A DNA stretch of 6,953 bases from Acidimicrobiia bacterium (GCA_030598025.1 JAUVQS010000081.1:1-6953), one strand, 5' to 3'. Positions 1 to 5,837 are shown, counted from the first letter of the stretch. Numbers and translations: made by a program. Notes: generated by a model from the letters alone, not told the origin.

Positions 1-165
1 AAGGGAACCGTCGGGGCGGCCTAGTCCGATCGCGAGACGAGCGGATGCCCCGGACTCCTCAACCGCGGAACGGAAGGATCGATTGAACAGGACAGCCGGC
101 AGGTAATCGGGATCCAGGGGAGGCACGAGACGCGGCCTGATGGGCACCAGGTCTGTGGGCAACAT
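1..165 (-). CDS. Partial CDS downstream of gnd; N-terminal 55 residues, possibly a ROK-family protein
   Basis: An open frame with no stop runs from an ATG at 165 to the left edge (55 codons, beginning MLPTDLVPIRPRLVPPLDPD). Two features support a real gene. A strong ribosome binding site, AGGGGG, lies 5 nt before the ATG. The start is only 9 bp beyond the gnd stop, as expected for an operon partner. The visible residues include LDPDYLPAVLFNRSF (about 17-31) and LAIGLGRPDGS (about 44-54). From memory this pattern resembles the N-terminus of a group of larger proteins annotated as ROK family, but the phosphate-binding and catalytic motifs would lie outside the window, so the name is tentative. 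It is not the N-terminus of glucose-6-phosphate dehydrogenase, a common gnd neighbour, because no nucleotide-binding GASGDL motif is present. I am fairly sure of the gene and unsure of the function. Confidence 0.7.
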   Translation of the reverse strand, partial: MLPTDLVPIRPRLVPPLDPDYLPAVLFNRSFRSAVEESGASARLAIGLGRPDGSL

Positions 166-170
166 CACAA

Positions 171-176
171 CCCCCT
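171..176 (-). promoter_or_regulatory. Ribosome binding site inside the gnd stop region
   Basis: On the minus strand AGGGGG precedes the ATG at 165 by 5 nt. Its first base pairs overlap the gnd stop codon (TAG, 177-175). Ribosomes ending gnd translation would sit on this site, which suggests translational coupling of the downstream gene. The site also fixes the start codon choice for that gene. Confidence 0.7.
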
Positions 177-1644
177 ATGCCTCGTAAGTGCCGGCAGTCG
201 TGTCACCGCCGTGTCCGGTCCAGTTCGTGTGGAAGAACTCGCCGCGTGGTCGATCGTTGCGCTCGTATGTGTGCGCCCCGAAGTAGTCGCGCTGTGCCTG
301 GATCAGATTGGCCGGCAACTGCTCCGTGCGGTACCCGTCATAGAACGCGAGCGCGGACGAATAGGCAGGAACTGGAATGCCGTGGGACACAGCCGTCGTG
401 ACAACGAGACGCCATCCCCTCTCTGCCTCAGCAAGTGCCGAAGAAAAGAACCCATCGAGCATCAAGTTGGCGAGCTCCGGATCGGAGCGGAACGCAGCCG
501 TGATTTCATCGAGGAAGGCGGCGCGGATGATGCAGCCCTCTCTCCACAATGAAGCGATGCGGCCGTAGTCGAGATCCCAGCCGTACTCCTCCGCGGCGGC
601 TCGCAGGAGCATGAATCCCTGGGCGTATGAGACGATCTTCGATGCATACAAAGCGTCCCGGATGGCCTCCACAAACCGATTCCGGAAGTCAACTGCAGTG
701 GCGTCATCGATCAAACGGGTGTCCGAGCCAAGTAGGTCTTGTGCGATTACTCGCTCCACTTTGAGAGCAGACAGGATCCTGGCGAAGACGGCTTCGGCGA
801 CAAGAGTGACGGGCATCCCCAGATCCAACGCGGAGATGGCGGTCCACTTGCCGGTGCCCTTCTGACCGGCTGTGTCGAGGATGTGCTCCACGAGGACGTC
901 GCCAGATTCCTCGCGATAGGCCAGGATGTCGGCTGTTATGTCGATCAAGTACGAGTCGAGTTCTGCCTCGCCCCAGGTTCGGAACCTAGAGCTCATCTCG
1001 TCGGGGCTCATTCCCAGCCCCGCCTTCATGAGGTGATATGCCTCGGCGATCACCTGCATGTCACCGTATTCGATGCCGTTGTGGACCATCTTTACGAAGT
1101 GGCCGGCACCGTCGGATCCGACCCAATCGCAACACGGGGTTCCGTCGGCGACCCTGGCCGAGATCGACTGGAGGATGTTCTGCACGAACGGCCAGGCGTC
1201 GCGGCTACCGCCCGGCATGATCGAGGGTCCGTGTCTTGCTCCCTCCTCGCCTCCCGATACGCCGGTTCCAATGTACCGAAGCCCCCGCTCCTCCACGTAG
1301 GCAGTTCGTCGAATCGTGTCCGGGAAGTGAGAGTTTCCTCCGTCGATGATGATGTCGCCCTCATCGAGAAGCGGGAGAAGTTGTTCGATCACCGCATCGA
1401 CCGCGTTGCCCGCCTTGACCATCAGCATCACCCGTCTTGGCGATGCAAGAGCGTCGACGAGTTCTTCGAGCGAATGAGCGCCGATCACCTTTGTCCCAGC
1501 GGCCGGTCCAGAGATGAAATCATCGACCTTTGAGGTGGTCCGGTTGTAAACGGCGACGGTGAAACCGTGATCATCCATATTCAAAACGAGGTTCTGCCCC
1601 ATTACGGCCAGGCCGATCAGGCCGATATCTGCGGTGCCGGGCAT
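175..1644 (-). CDS. gnd: 6-phosphogluconate dehydrogenase, decarboxylating
   Basis: A cytosolic enzyme that converts 6-phosphogluconate and NADP+ to ribulose 5-phosphate, CO2 and NADPH in the oxidative pentose phosphate pathway. The 489-residue product has the usual length of the long, E. coli-type family. In order it shows the Rossmann nucleotide motif GLIGLAVMGQNL (8-19) with NRT (34-36), expected to bind the NADP 2'-phosphate; IIIDGGNSHFPDT (98-110); the substrate motif GVSGGEEGARHGPS (128-141); and GHFVKMVHNGIEYGD (181-195), carrying the predicted catalytic Lys185 and Glu192. The all-helical C-terminal domain contains GQKGTGKW (260-267), and the tail RGEFFHTNWTG (467-477) reaches the partner subunit's active site in known structures. 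All key residues are present. The ATG at 1644 has AGGAG 7 nt upstream. It is divergent from ppgK and precedes the partial gene at 1-165, an arrangement that fits shared control of glucose 6-phosphate use. Confidence 0.97.
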   Translation of the reverse strand: MPGTADIGLIGLAVMGQNLVLNMDDHGFTVAVYNRTTSKVDDFISGPAAGTKVIGAHSLEELVDALASPRRVMLMVKAGNAVDAVIEQLLPLLDEGDIIIDGGNSHFPDTIRRTAYVEERGLRYIGTGVSGGEEGARHGPSIMPGGSRDAWPFVQNILQSISARVADGTPCCDWVGSDGAGHFVKMVHNGIEYGDMQVIAEAYHLMKAGLGMSPDEMSSRFRTWGEAELDSYLIDITADILAYREESGDVLVEHILDTAGQKGTGKWTAISALDLGMPVTLVAEAVFARILSALKVERVIAQDLLGSDTRLIDDATAVDFRNRFVEAIRDALYASKIVSYAQGFMLLRAAAEEYGWDLDYGRIASLWREGCIIRAAFLDEITAAFRSDPELANLMLDGFFSSALAEAERGWRLVVTTAVSHGIPVPAYSSALAFYDGYRTEQLPANLIQAQRDYFGAHTYERNDRPRGEFFHTNWTGHGGDTTAGTYEA

Positions 1645-1706
1645 GTGGGAACTCCTGCGGATTGGTCAGAGAATCCAGGCTACCGCTTTCGGGTACAGTT
1701 TCGGCC
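1645..1706. promoter_or_regulatory. Divergent gnd-ppgK intergenic region with a predicted leaderless ppgK promoter
   Basis: This 62-bp region must carry 5' signals for both genes. For gnd, AGGAG lies at 1656-1652 on the minus strand. For ppgK, the plus strand has TACAGT at 1694-1699, matching the actinobacterial -10 pattern TAnnnT. The GTG start follows 7 bp later, so transcription would begin on or beside the start codon and give a leaderless mRNA. There is no Shine-Dalgarno sequence before the GTG, which agrees with that reading. The -35 position (1671-1676, GAATCC) is poor. The promoter is predicted by eye and the -35 is unresolved. Confidence 0.45.
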
Positions 1707-2447
1707 GTGGAACGTTATGTGATGGGTATCGACATCGGAGGGTCCGGGATCAAAGGCGCTCCAGTCGACCTTTCGATAGGCGAGTTGGCTGAGGAACGAA
1801 TCCGTATTGACACACCGCAGCCGTCGACGCCCAGCGCCGTCGCCGGCGTGGCGGCCGAGATCGTCGCTTCGTTCTCCTACGACGGTCCGGTGGGGTGCAC
1901 CATTCCGTCTGTGGTTAAACATGGGGTTGTCGCTACCGCCGCCAATATCGATGATGGTTGGATCGGTCTCGACGGAAGAGAGTTGCTGGAGCGCAGCCTC
2001 CGGACTCCGGTGACGCTCCTCAACGACGCCGACGCAGCTGGGATCGCCGAACTGGCTTATGGAGCCGCGAGGGACGTACCCGGACTCGTCTGCCTGCTCA
2101 CATTTGGGACCGGCATCGGCAGCGCGTTGTTTGCTGATGGAACGCTCGTGCCGAACACCGAATTCGGCCATCTGGAGTTCCGGGGTGGCGAAGCCGAGGA
2201 CTACGCCTCCGCCCGTATTCGCAAGGACGAGAACCTGTCGTGGGAGGACTGGGGCGTTCGGGTCGGGGAGTACCTCCGGCATATCGAGCGCGTGATCTCT
2301 CCGGACCTATTCATTCTCGGCGGAGGGGTGAGCAGGAGGCTTGAGAAGTTCGAGCAGTACCTGGAATGCTCCACACCCATCGTGCCGGCACAACTCCGCA
2401 ACAACGCGGGGATCGTCGGAGCAGCGTTGGCGGCAAGCAGCCAATAG
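1707..2447 (+). CDS. ppgK: Polyphosphate glucokinase (ROK family)
   Basis: Phosphorylates glucose to glucose 6-phosphate using inorganic polyphosphate, usually also ATP, in the cytosol. From the GTG start the product is 246 residues, close to the usual PpgK length of about 250-265. Visible motifs are the phosphate-binding loop GIDIGGSGIKGAPVD (7-21), TPQP (36-39), GVVATAANID (73-82), the catalytic-Asp motif LLNDADAAG (104-112, predicted base Asp107), LLTFGTGIGSALF (130-142), PNTEFGHLE (149-157), LSWEDW (177-182), LFILGGGVSR (201-210) and RNNAGIVGAALAA (231-243). These match actinobacterial PpgK such as the M. tuberculosis enzyme closely, including the lack of the cysteine zinc motif of many other ROK proteins. 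GTG 1707 is preferred because a -10-like box sits 7 bp upstream; ATG 1722 is an alternative that still keeps the phosphate loop. The gene lies opposite gnd, linking glucose entry to the pentose phosphate route. Confidence 0.93.
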   Translation: MERYVMGIDIGGSGIKGAPVDLSIGELAEERIRIDTPQPSTPSAVAGVAAEIVASFSYDGPVGCTIPSVVKHGVVATAANIDDGWIGLDGRELLERSLRTPVTLLNDADAAGIAELAYGAARDVPGLVCLLTFGTGIGSALFADGTLVPNTEFGHLEFRGGEAEDYASARIRKDENLSWEDWGVRVGEYLRHIERVISPDLFILGGGVSRRLEKFEQYLECSTPIVPAQLRNNAGIVGAALAASSQ

Positions 2448-2484
2448 CCTTCAGCCTTCAGCCTTCAGCCTTTGGCCTCTGGCC
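2448..2484 (-). repeat. Heptamer tandem tract, RGCYNNN type, directly after the ppgK stop
   Basis: On the plus strand three exact CCTTCAG units (2448-2468) are followed by CCTTTGG, CCTCTGG and CC. Read on the minus strand the tract is GGCCAGA, GGCCAAA, GGCTGAA, GGCTGAA, GGCTGAA in unbroken 7-bp phase. It starts at the base after the ppgK TAG. The units share the RGCYNNN form of the other tracts in the window. Confidence 0.85.
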
Positions 2485-2590
2485 GGTGGTTCGTATATCG
2501 CCCCGTTGGAGCTTTGCGGTCGTCTGTTCGCTCATTCAGAGTTGCAGCCTCGAAGTCCCGGTTCGTCTAAGCAGGCCAGTGGCCAAAGGC
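2468..2590. repeat. Imperfect 17-bp inverted repeat enclosing 89 bp downstream of ppgK
   Basis: The left arm at 2468-2484 and the right arm at 2574-2590 are reverse complements at 16 of 17 positions. The one mismatch sits between the two GGCC cores. The arms consist of heptamer units, so the two repeat tracts face each other in opposite orientation. The enclosed 89 bp shows no convincing ORF. In RNA the arms could form a long stem after the ppgK stop, but no T-run follows, so this is not a standard intrinsic terminator. Confidence 0.7.
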
Positions 2591-2601
2591 CAGTAGCCGT
2601 C
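2574..2601 (+). repeat. Heptamer tandem tract, plus orientation
   Basis: Four consecutive 7-bp units are visible: GGCCAGT, GGCCAAA, GGCCAGT and AGCCGTC. The first and third are identical. The tract is in the opposite orientation to the one at 2448-2484 and ends about 80 bp before the lipoprotein gene. Confidence 0.75.
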
Positions 2602-2684
2602 TCTTACCAAATCTTTACTCTCGTCCAACGTCGTCCTGATCCCTTCCGCCAATGCTGTGAACACACAGAAACGGAAGGAGTCTG
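2602..2684 (+). promoter_or_regulatory. Leader of the lipoprotein operon: 11-bp spaced TTAC pair and RBS
   Basis: This leader must hold the promoter for the two envelope genes. TTAC occurs at 2604-2607 and TTTAC at 2614-2618, 11 bp apart at the matching bases. That spacing is typical of direct half-sites for OmpR/PhoB-type response regulators, though two short half-sites are weak evidence. TACTCT at 2616-2621 fits the loose -10 pattern TAnnnT without a clear -35. The ribosome binding site is clear: GGAAGGAG at 2673-2680, 4 nt before the ATG at 2685. Confidence 0.4.
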
Positions 2685-3068
2685 ATGAAACCCATCCTGG
2701 CCATGATTGCGGTGGTAGCGCTGGCTGCTTGCGGTGCGTCCAACCAGTGGGCCGCGTCGGATACCGGCGAACCCGCCGAGCTAGCCACGGCTGCCGTGGA
2801 ACCAGTCGAGGTTCCGGCCGACCCGGCTGAGGTCACCGGCCCGACGGTGAAGGCAGCGCCGGTAGAAAACCCGGCAGCGCCGACTACCGAGGTAGAAATC
2901 ACGGCGACCACCGTTCAACCGGTGGCCACTTCACCATCCACGACATCGACCGTTCCCGATGTTGACATCGACTTATCGGACCTCGACGCCCTGATGGCGG
3001 AGCTCGACGGGTTGATGGGAGATCTTGGAACAGCAATGAACCAAACTGAAGGAGAGTTCACACCATGA
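2685..3068 (+). CDS. Small secreted lipoprotein of unknown function
   Basis: The 127-residue product begins with a short basic start and hydrophobic segment ending in a lipobox, LAAC at 13-16. Cys16 is therefore predicted to be lipidated and to anchor the protein on the outer face of the membrane after signal peptidase II cleavage. Residues 17-92 form a low-complexity linker rich in Ala, Pro, Thr, Val and Glu, probably disordered and possibly wall-spanning. Residues 94-125 are acidic and heptad-like (DIDLSDLDALMAELDGLMGD, then GTAMNQTEGEF), suggesting one amphipathic helix. That tail style recurs, to my recollection, in other actinobacterial envelope proteins. The ATG follows GGAAGGAG at 2673-2680. 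The stop overlaps the next start as ATGA, so the two proteins are probably made together and may interact. No enzyme motif is present. Confidence 0.88.
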   Translation: MKPILAMIAVVALAACGASNQWAASDTGEPAELATAAVEPVEVPADPAEVTGPTVKAAPVENPAAPTTEVEITATTVQPVATSPSTTSTVPDVDIDLSDLDALMAELDGLMGDLGTAMNQTEGEFTP

Positions 3069-3790
3069 AGAAGTTTTCTGTACTGCTGGCTGCAGTGCTC
3101 ATCGTGAGCATGTTGCCGGCTGCCGCGCTGGCCCGGGAAACCCCGGCCGACCTAGGCGGCGCTGGCGAGCGCCTCATCGAGAAGCTGAAGGATCGGGCGG
3201 AGCAGTCCATCGAGAAACGACTGGAGACGATCGAGCGAGTAACGGAGGCGCTCGGCGACGCCCAGCATCTGACCGATGAGCACGAACGGATCTTGTTGGC
3301 CGAGCTTGCGGCGGCCTCCGATGGGTTGAGCGCTCTCGGCCGCGAGATCGAGTCGGCCGAGACGATTGCCGAGTTGAGAAAGCTCATCCCGTCGATCTTC
3401 GAGGACTACCGCATCTACGCGGTTGCCGTCCCGAAGGCTCACCTCGTTGCGGTGGCGGACACGATCGTTGCTGCGGTTGACCGCCTCGAGTTGGTCGCCT
3501 CCTCACTTCAGGATGCCATCAATCGATTCAAGGACGCCGGCTTTGATACAGCAGACGCCGAAGAGGCGTTGGCGGCGATGAGGGTTTCTCTCGGCGACGC
3601 CTCGGCGTTCGCGAGTCCGGTGCCGGACACGGTACTTCCCATCGAGCCGGCCGACTGGCCGGATCCGGCCCAGAGCACTCTCGAGGGTGCGCACTCGGAC
3701 GTCCGCAGTGCTCGCGAAGACACGAATTCGGCCGTCCGCTCGGCACACGACGTAACCAGGATCCTGCGCGACCTCCTGAGAGAGGGCTAG
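3065..3790 (+). CDS. Secreted alpha-helical protein of unknown function
   Basis: The 241-residue product has a classical Sec signal peptide: MKKF, a hydrophobic core, then an ALA-type cleavage site near residues 21-23, with mature protein probably starting at Arg24. The mature part is rich in Ala, Glu, Leu, Arg and Asp and appears almost wholly helical, with charged coiled-coil-like stretches at 32-65 and 205-240. A central motif, DYRIYAVAVPKAHLVAVAD (114-132), together with LTDEHERILLAEL (69-81), resembles a family of uncharacterised secreted proteins that I recall from Actinobacteria and neighbouring phyla. No catalytic motif or C-terminal anchor is visible. AAGGAG at 3049-3054, inside the preceding gene, lies 10 nt before the ATG. 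The 4-bp ATGA overlap with the lipoprotein gene implies translational coupling. A structural or envelope-interaction role with the lipoprotein is an inference. Confidence 0.9.
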   Translation: MKKFSVLLAAVLIVSMLPAAALARETPADLGGAGERLIEKLKDRAEQSIEKRLETIERVTEALGDAQHLTDEHERILLAELAAASDGLSALGREIESAETIAELRKLIPSIFEDYRIYAVAVPKAHLVAVADTIVAAVDRLELVASSLQDAINRFKDAGFDTADAEEALAAMRVSLGDASAFASPVPDTVLPIEPADWPDPAQSTLEGAHSDVRSAREDTNSAVRSAHDVTRILRDLLREG

Positions 3791-3794
3791 GCGA

Positions 3795-3930
3795 GCGTTT
3801 CTCCCCCGCCAGCAGCAGCAGTGGGGGGAGTCCGCCTGATCCGAAGGATCATGGGGGAGGGGGCACCCAGCATTCCCCCCTCTGCCTCGAAGACTCGGCA
3901 TCTCCCCCGCCGCCAGCGGGGGAGAAACGC
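3795..3930. repeat. 136-bp compound palindromic element between convergent genes
   Basis: The ends are perfect 15-bp inverted arms, GCGTTTCTCCCCCGC at 3795-3809 and its complement at 3916-3930. Nested inside are further hairpins: CTCCCCC (3801-3807) with GGGGGAG (3824-3830); TGATCC-GAA-GGATCA at 3837-3851; GAGGGGG (3857-3863) with CCCCCTC (3876-3882); and TCTCCCCCGC (3901-3910) with GCGGGGGAGA (3916-3925) around a 5-nt loop. The element starts 4 bp after the stop of the secreted-protein gene and ends 24 bp before the hflX stop. It resembles the mobile, non-autonomous palindromic intergenic repeats (REP/MITE-like) of many high-GC genomes and could also block transcription from both sides. No T-run follows, and no transposase is present. 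Confidence 0.8.
3901..3925. terminator. Candidate hairpin terminator between convergent genes
   Basis: A perfect 10-bp GC-rich stem (3901-3910 with 3916-3925) closes over the loop CGCCA. It lies downstream of both the plus-strand envelope operon and, read on the other strand, hflX. A strong stem here could end transcription in both directions, but the lack of a U-tract makes factor-assisted termination or a simple pause more likely. Confidence 0.4.
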
Positions 3931-3954
3931 GGTCCGATTTCGTCAGATCCTTGC

Positions 3955-5265
3955 CTAGGTGCCCTGCTCTTTGACCAGCCAGGGCTCGAAGCGGGCTGCC
4001 AGGTCTCCCCGCAAGCGGGCATCCACCAGCGTGCCCGCTTCGGTGTGGGACTCGTCTATAACCGCCCCGTTGCGATGAAGCAGCGCCAGAAGATCACCCC
4101 GGTCGTAGGGGATCTCGAGAGTGACCAAGTATGACGTGGCGGTGAGAATTCGCTCTACCGCTTCCATCAGGGCGCCGGCTCCTTCGCCGGTGTGTGCCGA
4201 CACGGCGATACCCTCATGCCTGGCGACGAGTCGTTCGATGGCAGCCGGGTCGGCTTCATCTGTCTTGTTGATCACGAATAGCTCGGGTACCTGCTCCGCC
4301 CCGATTTCTCCGAGAACCGAACGAACGGTGGTGATCTGTGCGTCGGCGTCGGGGTCCGATCCATCGACAACGTGCAGCAACAGGTCGGCGCTGCTGACCT
4401 CGGCGAGAGTCGATTGGAATGACTCGACTAGCTGATGGGGAAGGTCACGGATGAATCCGACCGTATCCGAGAGCAGACACGGTGTGCCTCCCGGCAGCTC
4501 GGCGCGGCGCACCGAAGAGTCCAGTGTCGAGAACAGCTGATCCTCGACGAGGACGTCCGCATCGGTCAACCGGTTCAGCAGCGTGGACTTGCCGGCGTTT
4601 GTGTAACCGACCAGCGCCGCGATCGGAAGCTCCGAACGTACCCGGGCTTTCCGCTTCGTTTGCCGGGTGGCCGCTACTTCCTTCAGCTCTCTCTTCAATC
4701 GTGAGATTCGATTGAGAATTCGCCGACGGTCGGTCTCGAGCTTCGTCTCACCGGGACCGCGGGTGCCGATTCCGCCGGCCTGCTGGCTGAGTTCTTTCCC
4801 TTTGCCGCGCAACCGGGGCAGACGGTATTCGAGGAGAGCAAGCTCGACCTGAAGCATTCCCTCCCGGCTGGTGGCGTGCTGAGCGAAGATGTCGAGGATG
4901 ACCGCCTGGCGGTCGACGACATCGCACTCAAATATCGATTGGAGATTGCGCTGCTGCGCCGGACTGAGGGAGTTGTCGAATACGACGACGTCGATGTCCA
5001 TAGCGTTGCTGAGTTCCACCGCTCGTTGTGCCTGGCCTTTGCCGATTAGCAGCCCGGGTTCGAGTTCCGAACGGATCAGGAGTTCAGAGAAGACCGGGTC
5101 CGATCCTGCGGTGAGAGTGAGTCGCCCGAGTTCGGCGAGCGACCGGTCGGCGGATTCACTACCGGCCGATGAGGTTGCCACACCGATCAGATATGCCCGC
5201 TGCTCAACGACCTCGAGGTCTGTAACGGTGGCGGTGAGCCGGCGCCCGCCCCGGCCGGTCGTCAC
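3955..5265 (-). CDS. hflX: GTPase HflX
   Basis: HflX is a cytosolic GTPase that binds the 50S subunit and splits or rescues stalled ribosomes, especially after heat or antibiotic stress. The 436-residue product matches the family length (E. coli 426). The N-terminal HflX domain includes LIGKGQ (73-78), DVVVFDNSLSPAQQRNLQ (92-109) and VVDRQAVILDIFAQHA (116-131). The family signature GGIGTRGPGETKLETDRR lies at 164-181, followed by a basic helical linker to about 210. The G domain is intact: G1 GYTNAGKST (220-228), G2 around Thr247 in FSTLD, G3 DTVG (267-270), G4 NKTD (333-336) and G5 SAHTG (356-360). A C-terminal domain follows from about 378. The GTG start at 5265 overlaps the stop of the upstream small gene as GTGA and has only a weak RBS, so translation probably depends on coupling. 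Confidence 0.96.
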   Translation of the reverse strand: MTTGRGGRRLTATVTDLEVVEQRAYLIGVATSSAGSESADRSLAELGRLTLTAGSDPVFSELLIRSELEPGLLIGKGQAQRAVELSNAMDIDVVVFDNSLSPAQQRNLQSIFECDVVDRQAVILDIFAQHATSREGMLQVELALLEYRLPRLRGKGKELSQQAGGIGTRGPGETKLETDRRRILNRISRLKRELKEVAATRQTKRKARVRSELPIAALVGYTNAGKSTLLNRLTDADVLVEDQLFSTLDSSVRRAELPGGTPCLLSDTVGFIRDLPHQLVESFQSTLAEVSSADLLLHVVDGSDPDADAQITTVRSVLGEIGAEQVPELFVINKTDEADPAAIERLVARHEGIAVSAHTGEGAGALMEAVERILTATSYLVTLEIPYDRGDLLALLHRNGAVIDESHTEAGTLVDARLRGDLAARFEPWLVKEQGT

Positions 5266-5558
5266 AGGTAGTGCCCGTTCTCTTTGTCGGCATCTTCGGA
5301 CTGTTGTTCGGCAATGATCTGCGACTCGCGGACTGCCACGACAACCTCACCAGTTGCCGGCCATAGGAATCGCCACGCACCCGTCGGAACCGCCCAGAAT
5401 TGGAGTCCGCTGTCCACGTCGACCAGAGCGAGGGCGTCGCTCGACTTCTCGGACCCCGCCGGGACGAGCAGGCCCGATCGTGTTGCCGACTCCTCCAGGA
5501 GGTGGCCGACACGCCACCCGGACATCACCTTGTAACCGTTATCCCTACCGCTCGTCAT
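5262..5558 (-). CDS. 98-residue protein coupled to hflX; function unknown, faint GroES-like ends
   Basis: The frame ends in a TGA that overlaps the hflX GTG as GTGA, strong support for a real upstream operon gene. From ATG 5558 the product is 98 residues; ATG 5525 would give 87. I prefer 5558 because GGGG lies a few bases upstream, but the choice is not firm. The visible sequence contains RVGHLLEESATRSGLLVPAG (16-35), a Trp-containing middle (LQFWAVPTGAWRFLWP, 52-67) and VVVAVRESQIIAE (72-84). The pairing of SGLLVPAGSEK with a terminal VRESxIxA is reminiscent of GroES, which has a TxSGLxLP mobile loop and a final VRESDILA-like strand, and the length fits. However, the middle is diverged and the N-terminal DRVLV strand is not obvious. 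No signal peptide or membrane segment is seen. A longer frame upstream runs into repeats and is not credible. Confidence 0.78.
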   Translation of the reverse strand: MTSGRDNGYKVMSGWRVGHLLEESATRSGLLVPAGSEKSSDALALVDVDSGLQFWAVPTGAWRFLWPATGEVVVAVRESQIIAEQQSEDADKENGHYL

Positions 5559-5611
5559 GACCCCATGGTGCCATTCTGTGGCCGTTAATGGAACTCGATT
5601 ATTGAGCGATG

Positions 5612-5668
5612 GGCTGTGAGCCTCGGGCCATGAGCCATGAGCATCAAGGCCGCCGGCCATTGGCCGGT
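5612..5668 (+). repeat. Heptamer tandem tract with GCCATGA-type units
   Basis: Five units in 7-bp phase (GGCTGTG, AGCCTCG, GGCCATG, AGCCATG, AGCATCA) are followed after one extra base by three more (GGCCGCC, GGCCATT, GGCCGGT). The last two sit inside a perfect hairpin, CCGGCC-ATT-GGCCGG (5653-5667). The tract lies in the region between the divergent 98-residue gene and the LysR gene. The 94 bp that follow, 5669-5762, show no ORF or motif that I can support. Confidence 0.7.
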
Positions 5669-5762
5669 GAGCGGGGCGAGCGGTGGTTGCGAGTAACCGA
5701 CCGTCGTTGTCGACCGGCAACTCACCACCTCTTATGGGTACATCGGCTCGGCACGATCCGCC

Positions 5763-5832
5763 GGCCCAAGGCCCAAGGCCCAAGGCCAAAGGCCAAAGGC
5801 CAAAGGCCAAAGGCCAAAGGCAAAGGGCCAAA
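5763..5832 (+). repeat. Ten-unit heptamer array, GGCCCAA/GGCCAAA
   Basis: Three GGCCCAA units (5763-5783) are followed by five GGCCAAA units (5784-5818), then GGCAAAG (5819-5825) and a final GGCCAAA (5826-5832). The array is 70 bp with no phase break; the odd ninth unit looks like one base lost and one gained. Ordering of the two variants in blocks is typical of tandem duplication by slippage. The array ends in the palindrome CAAAGGCCTTTG at 5829-5840, close to the predicted promoter of the LysR gene. Confidence 0.93.
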
Positions 5833-5837
5833 GGCCT

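Noticed and set aside
739..1533. Long plus-strand open frame (264 codons) opposite gnd
   Set aside because: It lies wholly antisense to a gene with full family motifs, has no RBS or domain, and a biased composition typical of the opposite frame in GC-rich DNA.
1662..1706. TTG start at 1662 for ppgK
   Set aside because: The added 15 residues do not look like a PpgK N-terminus, there is no RBS, and the -10-like box would lie inside the coding region.
2341..2685. Plus-strand frame of 114 codons across the ppgK end and following spacer
   Set aside because: It overlaps the conserved ppgK C-terminus out of frame, reads through repeat tracts and has no RBS or recognisable motif.
3503..3901. Minus-strand frame of 132 codons over the secreted-protein gene and palindromic element
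   Set aside because: It is antisense to a gene with a signal peptide and starts within the hairpin-rich repeat, with no family resemblance.
5763..5832. CRISPR-like array
   Set aside because: Units are 7 bp with no spacers, and no cas gene is present.
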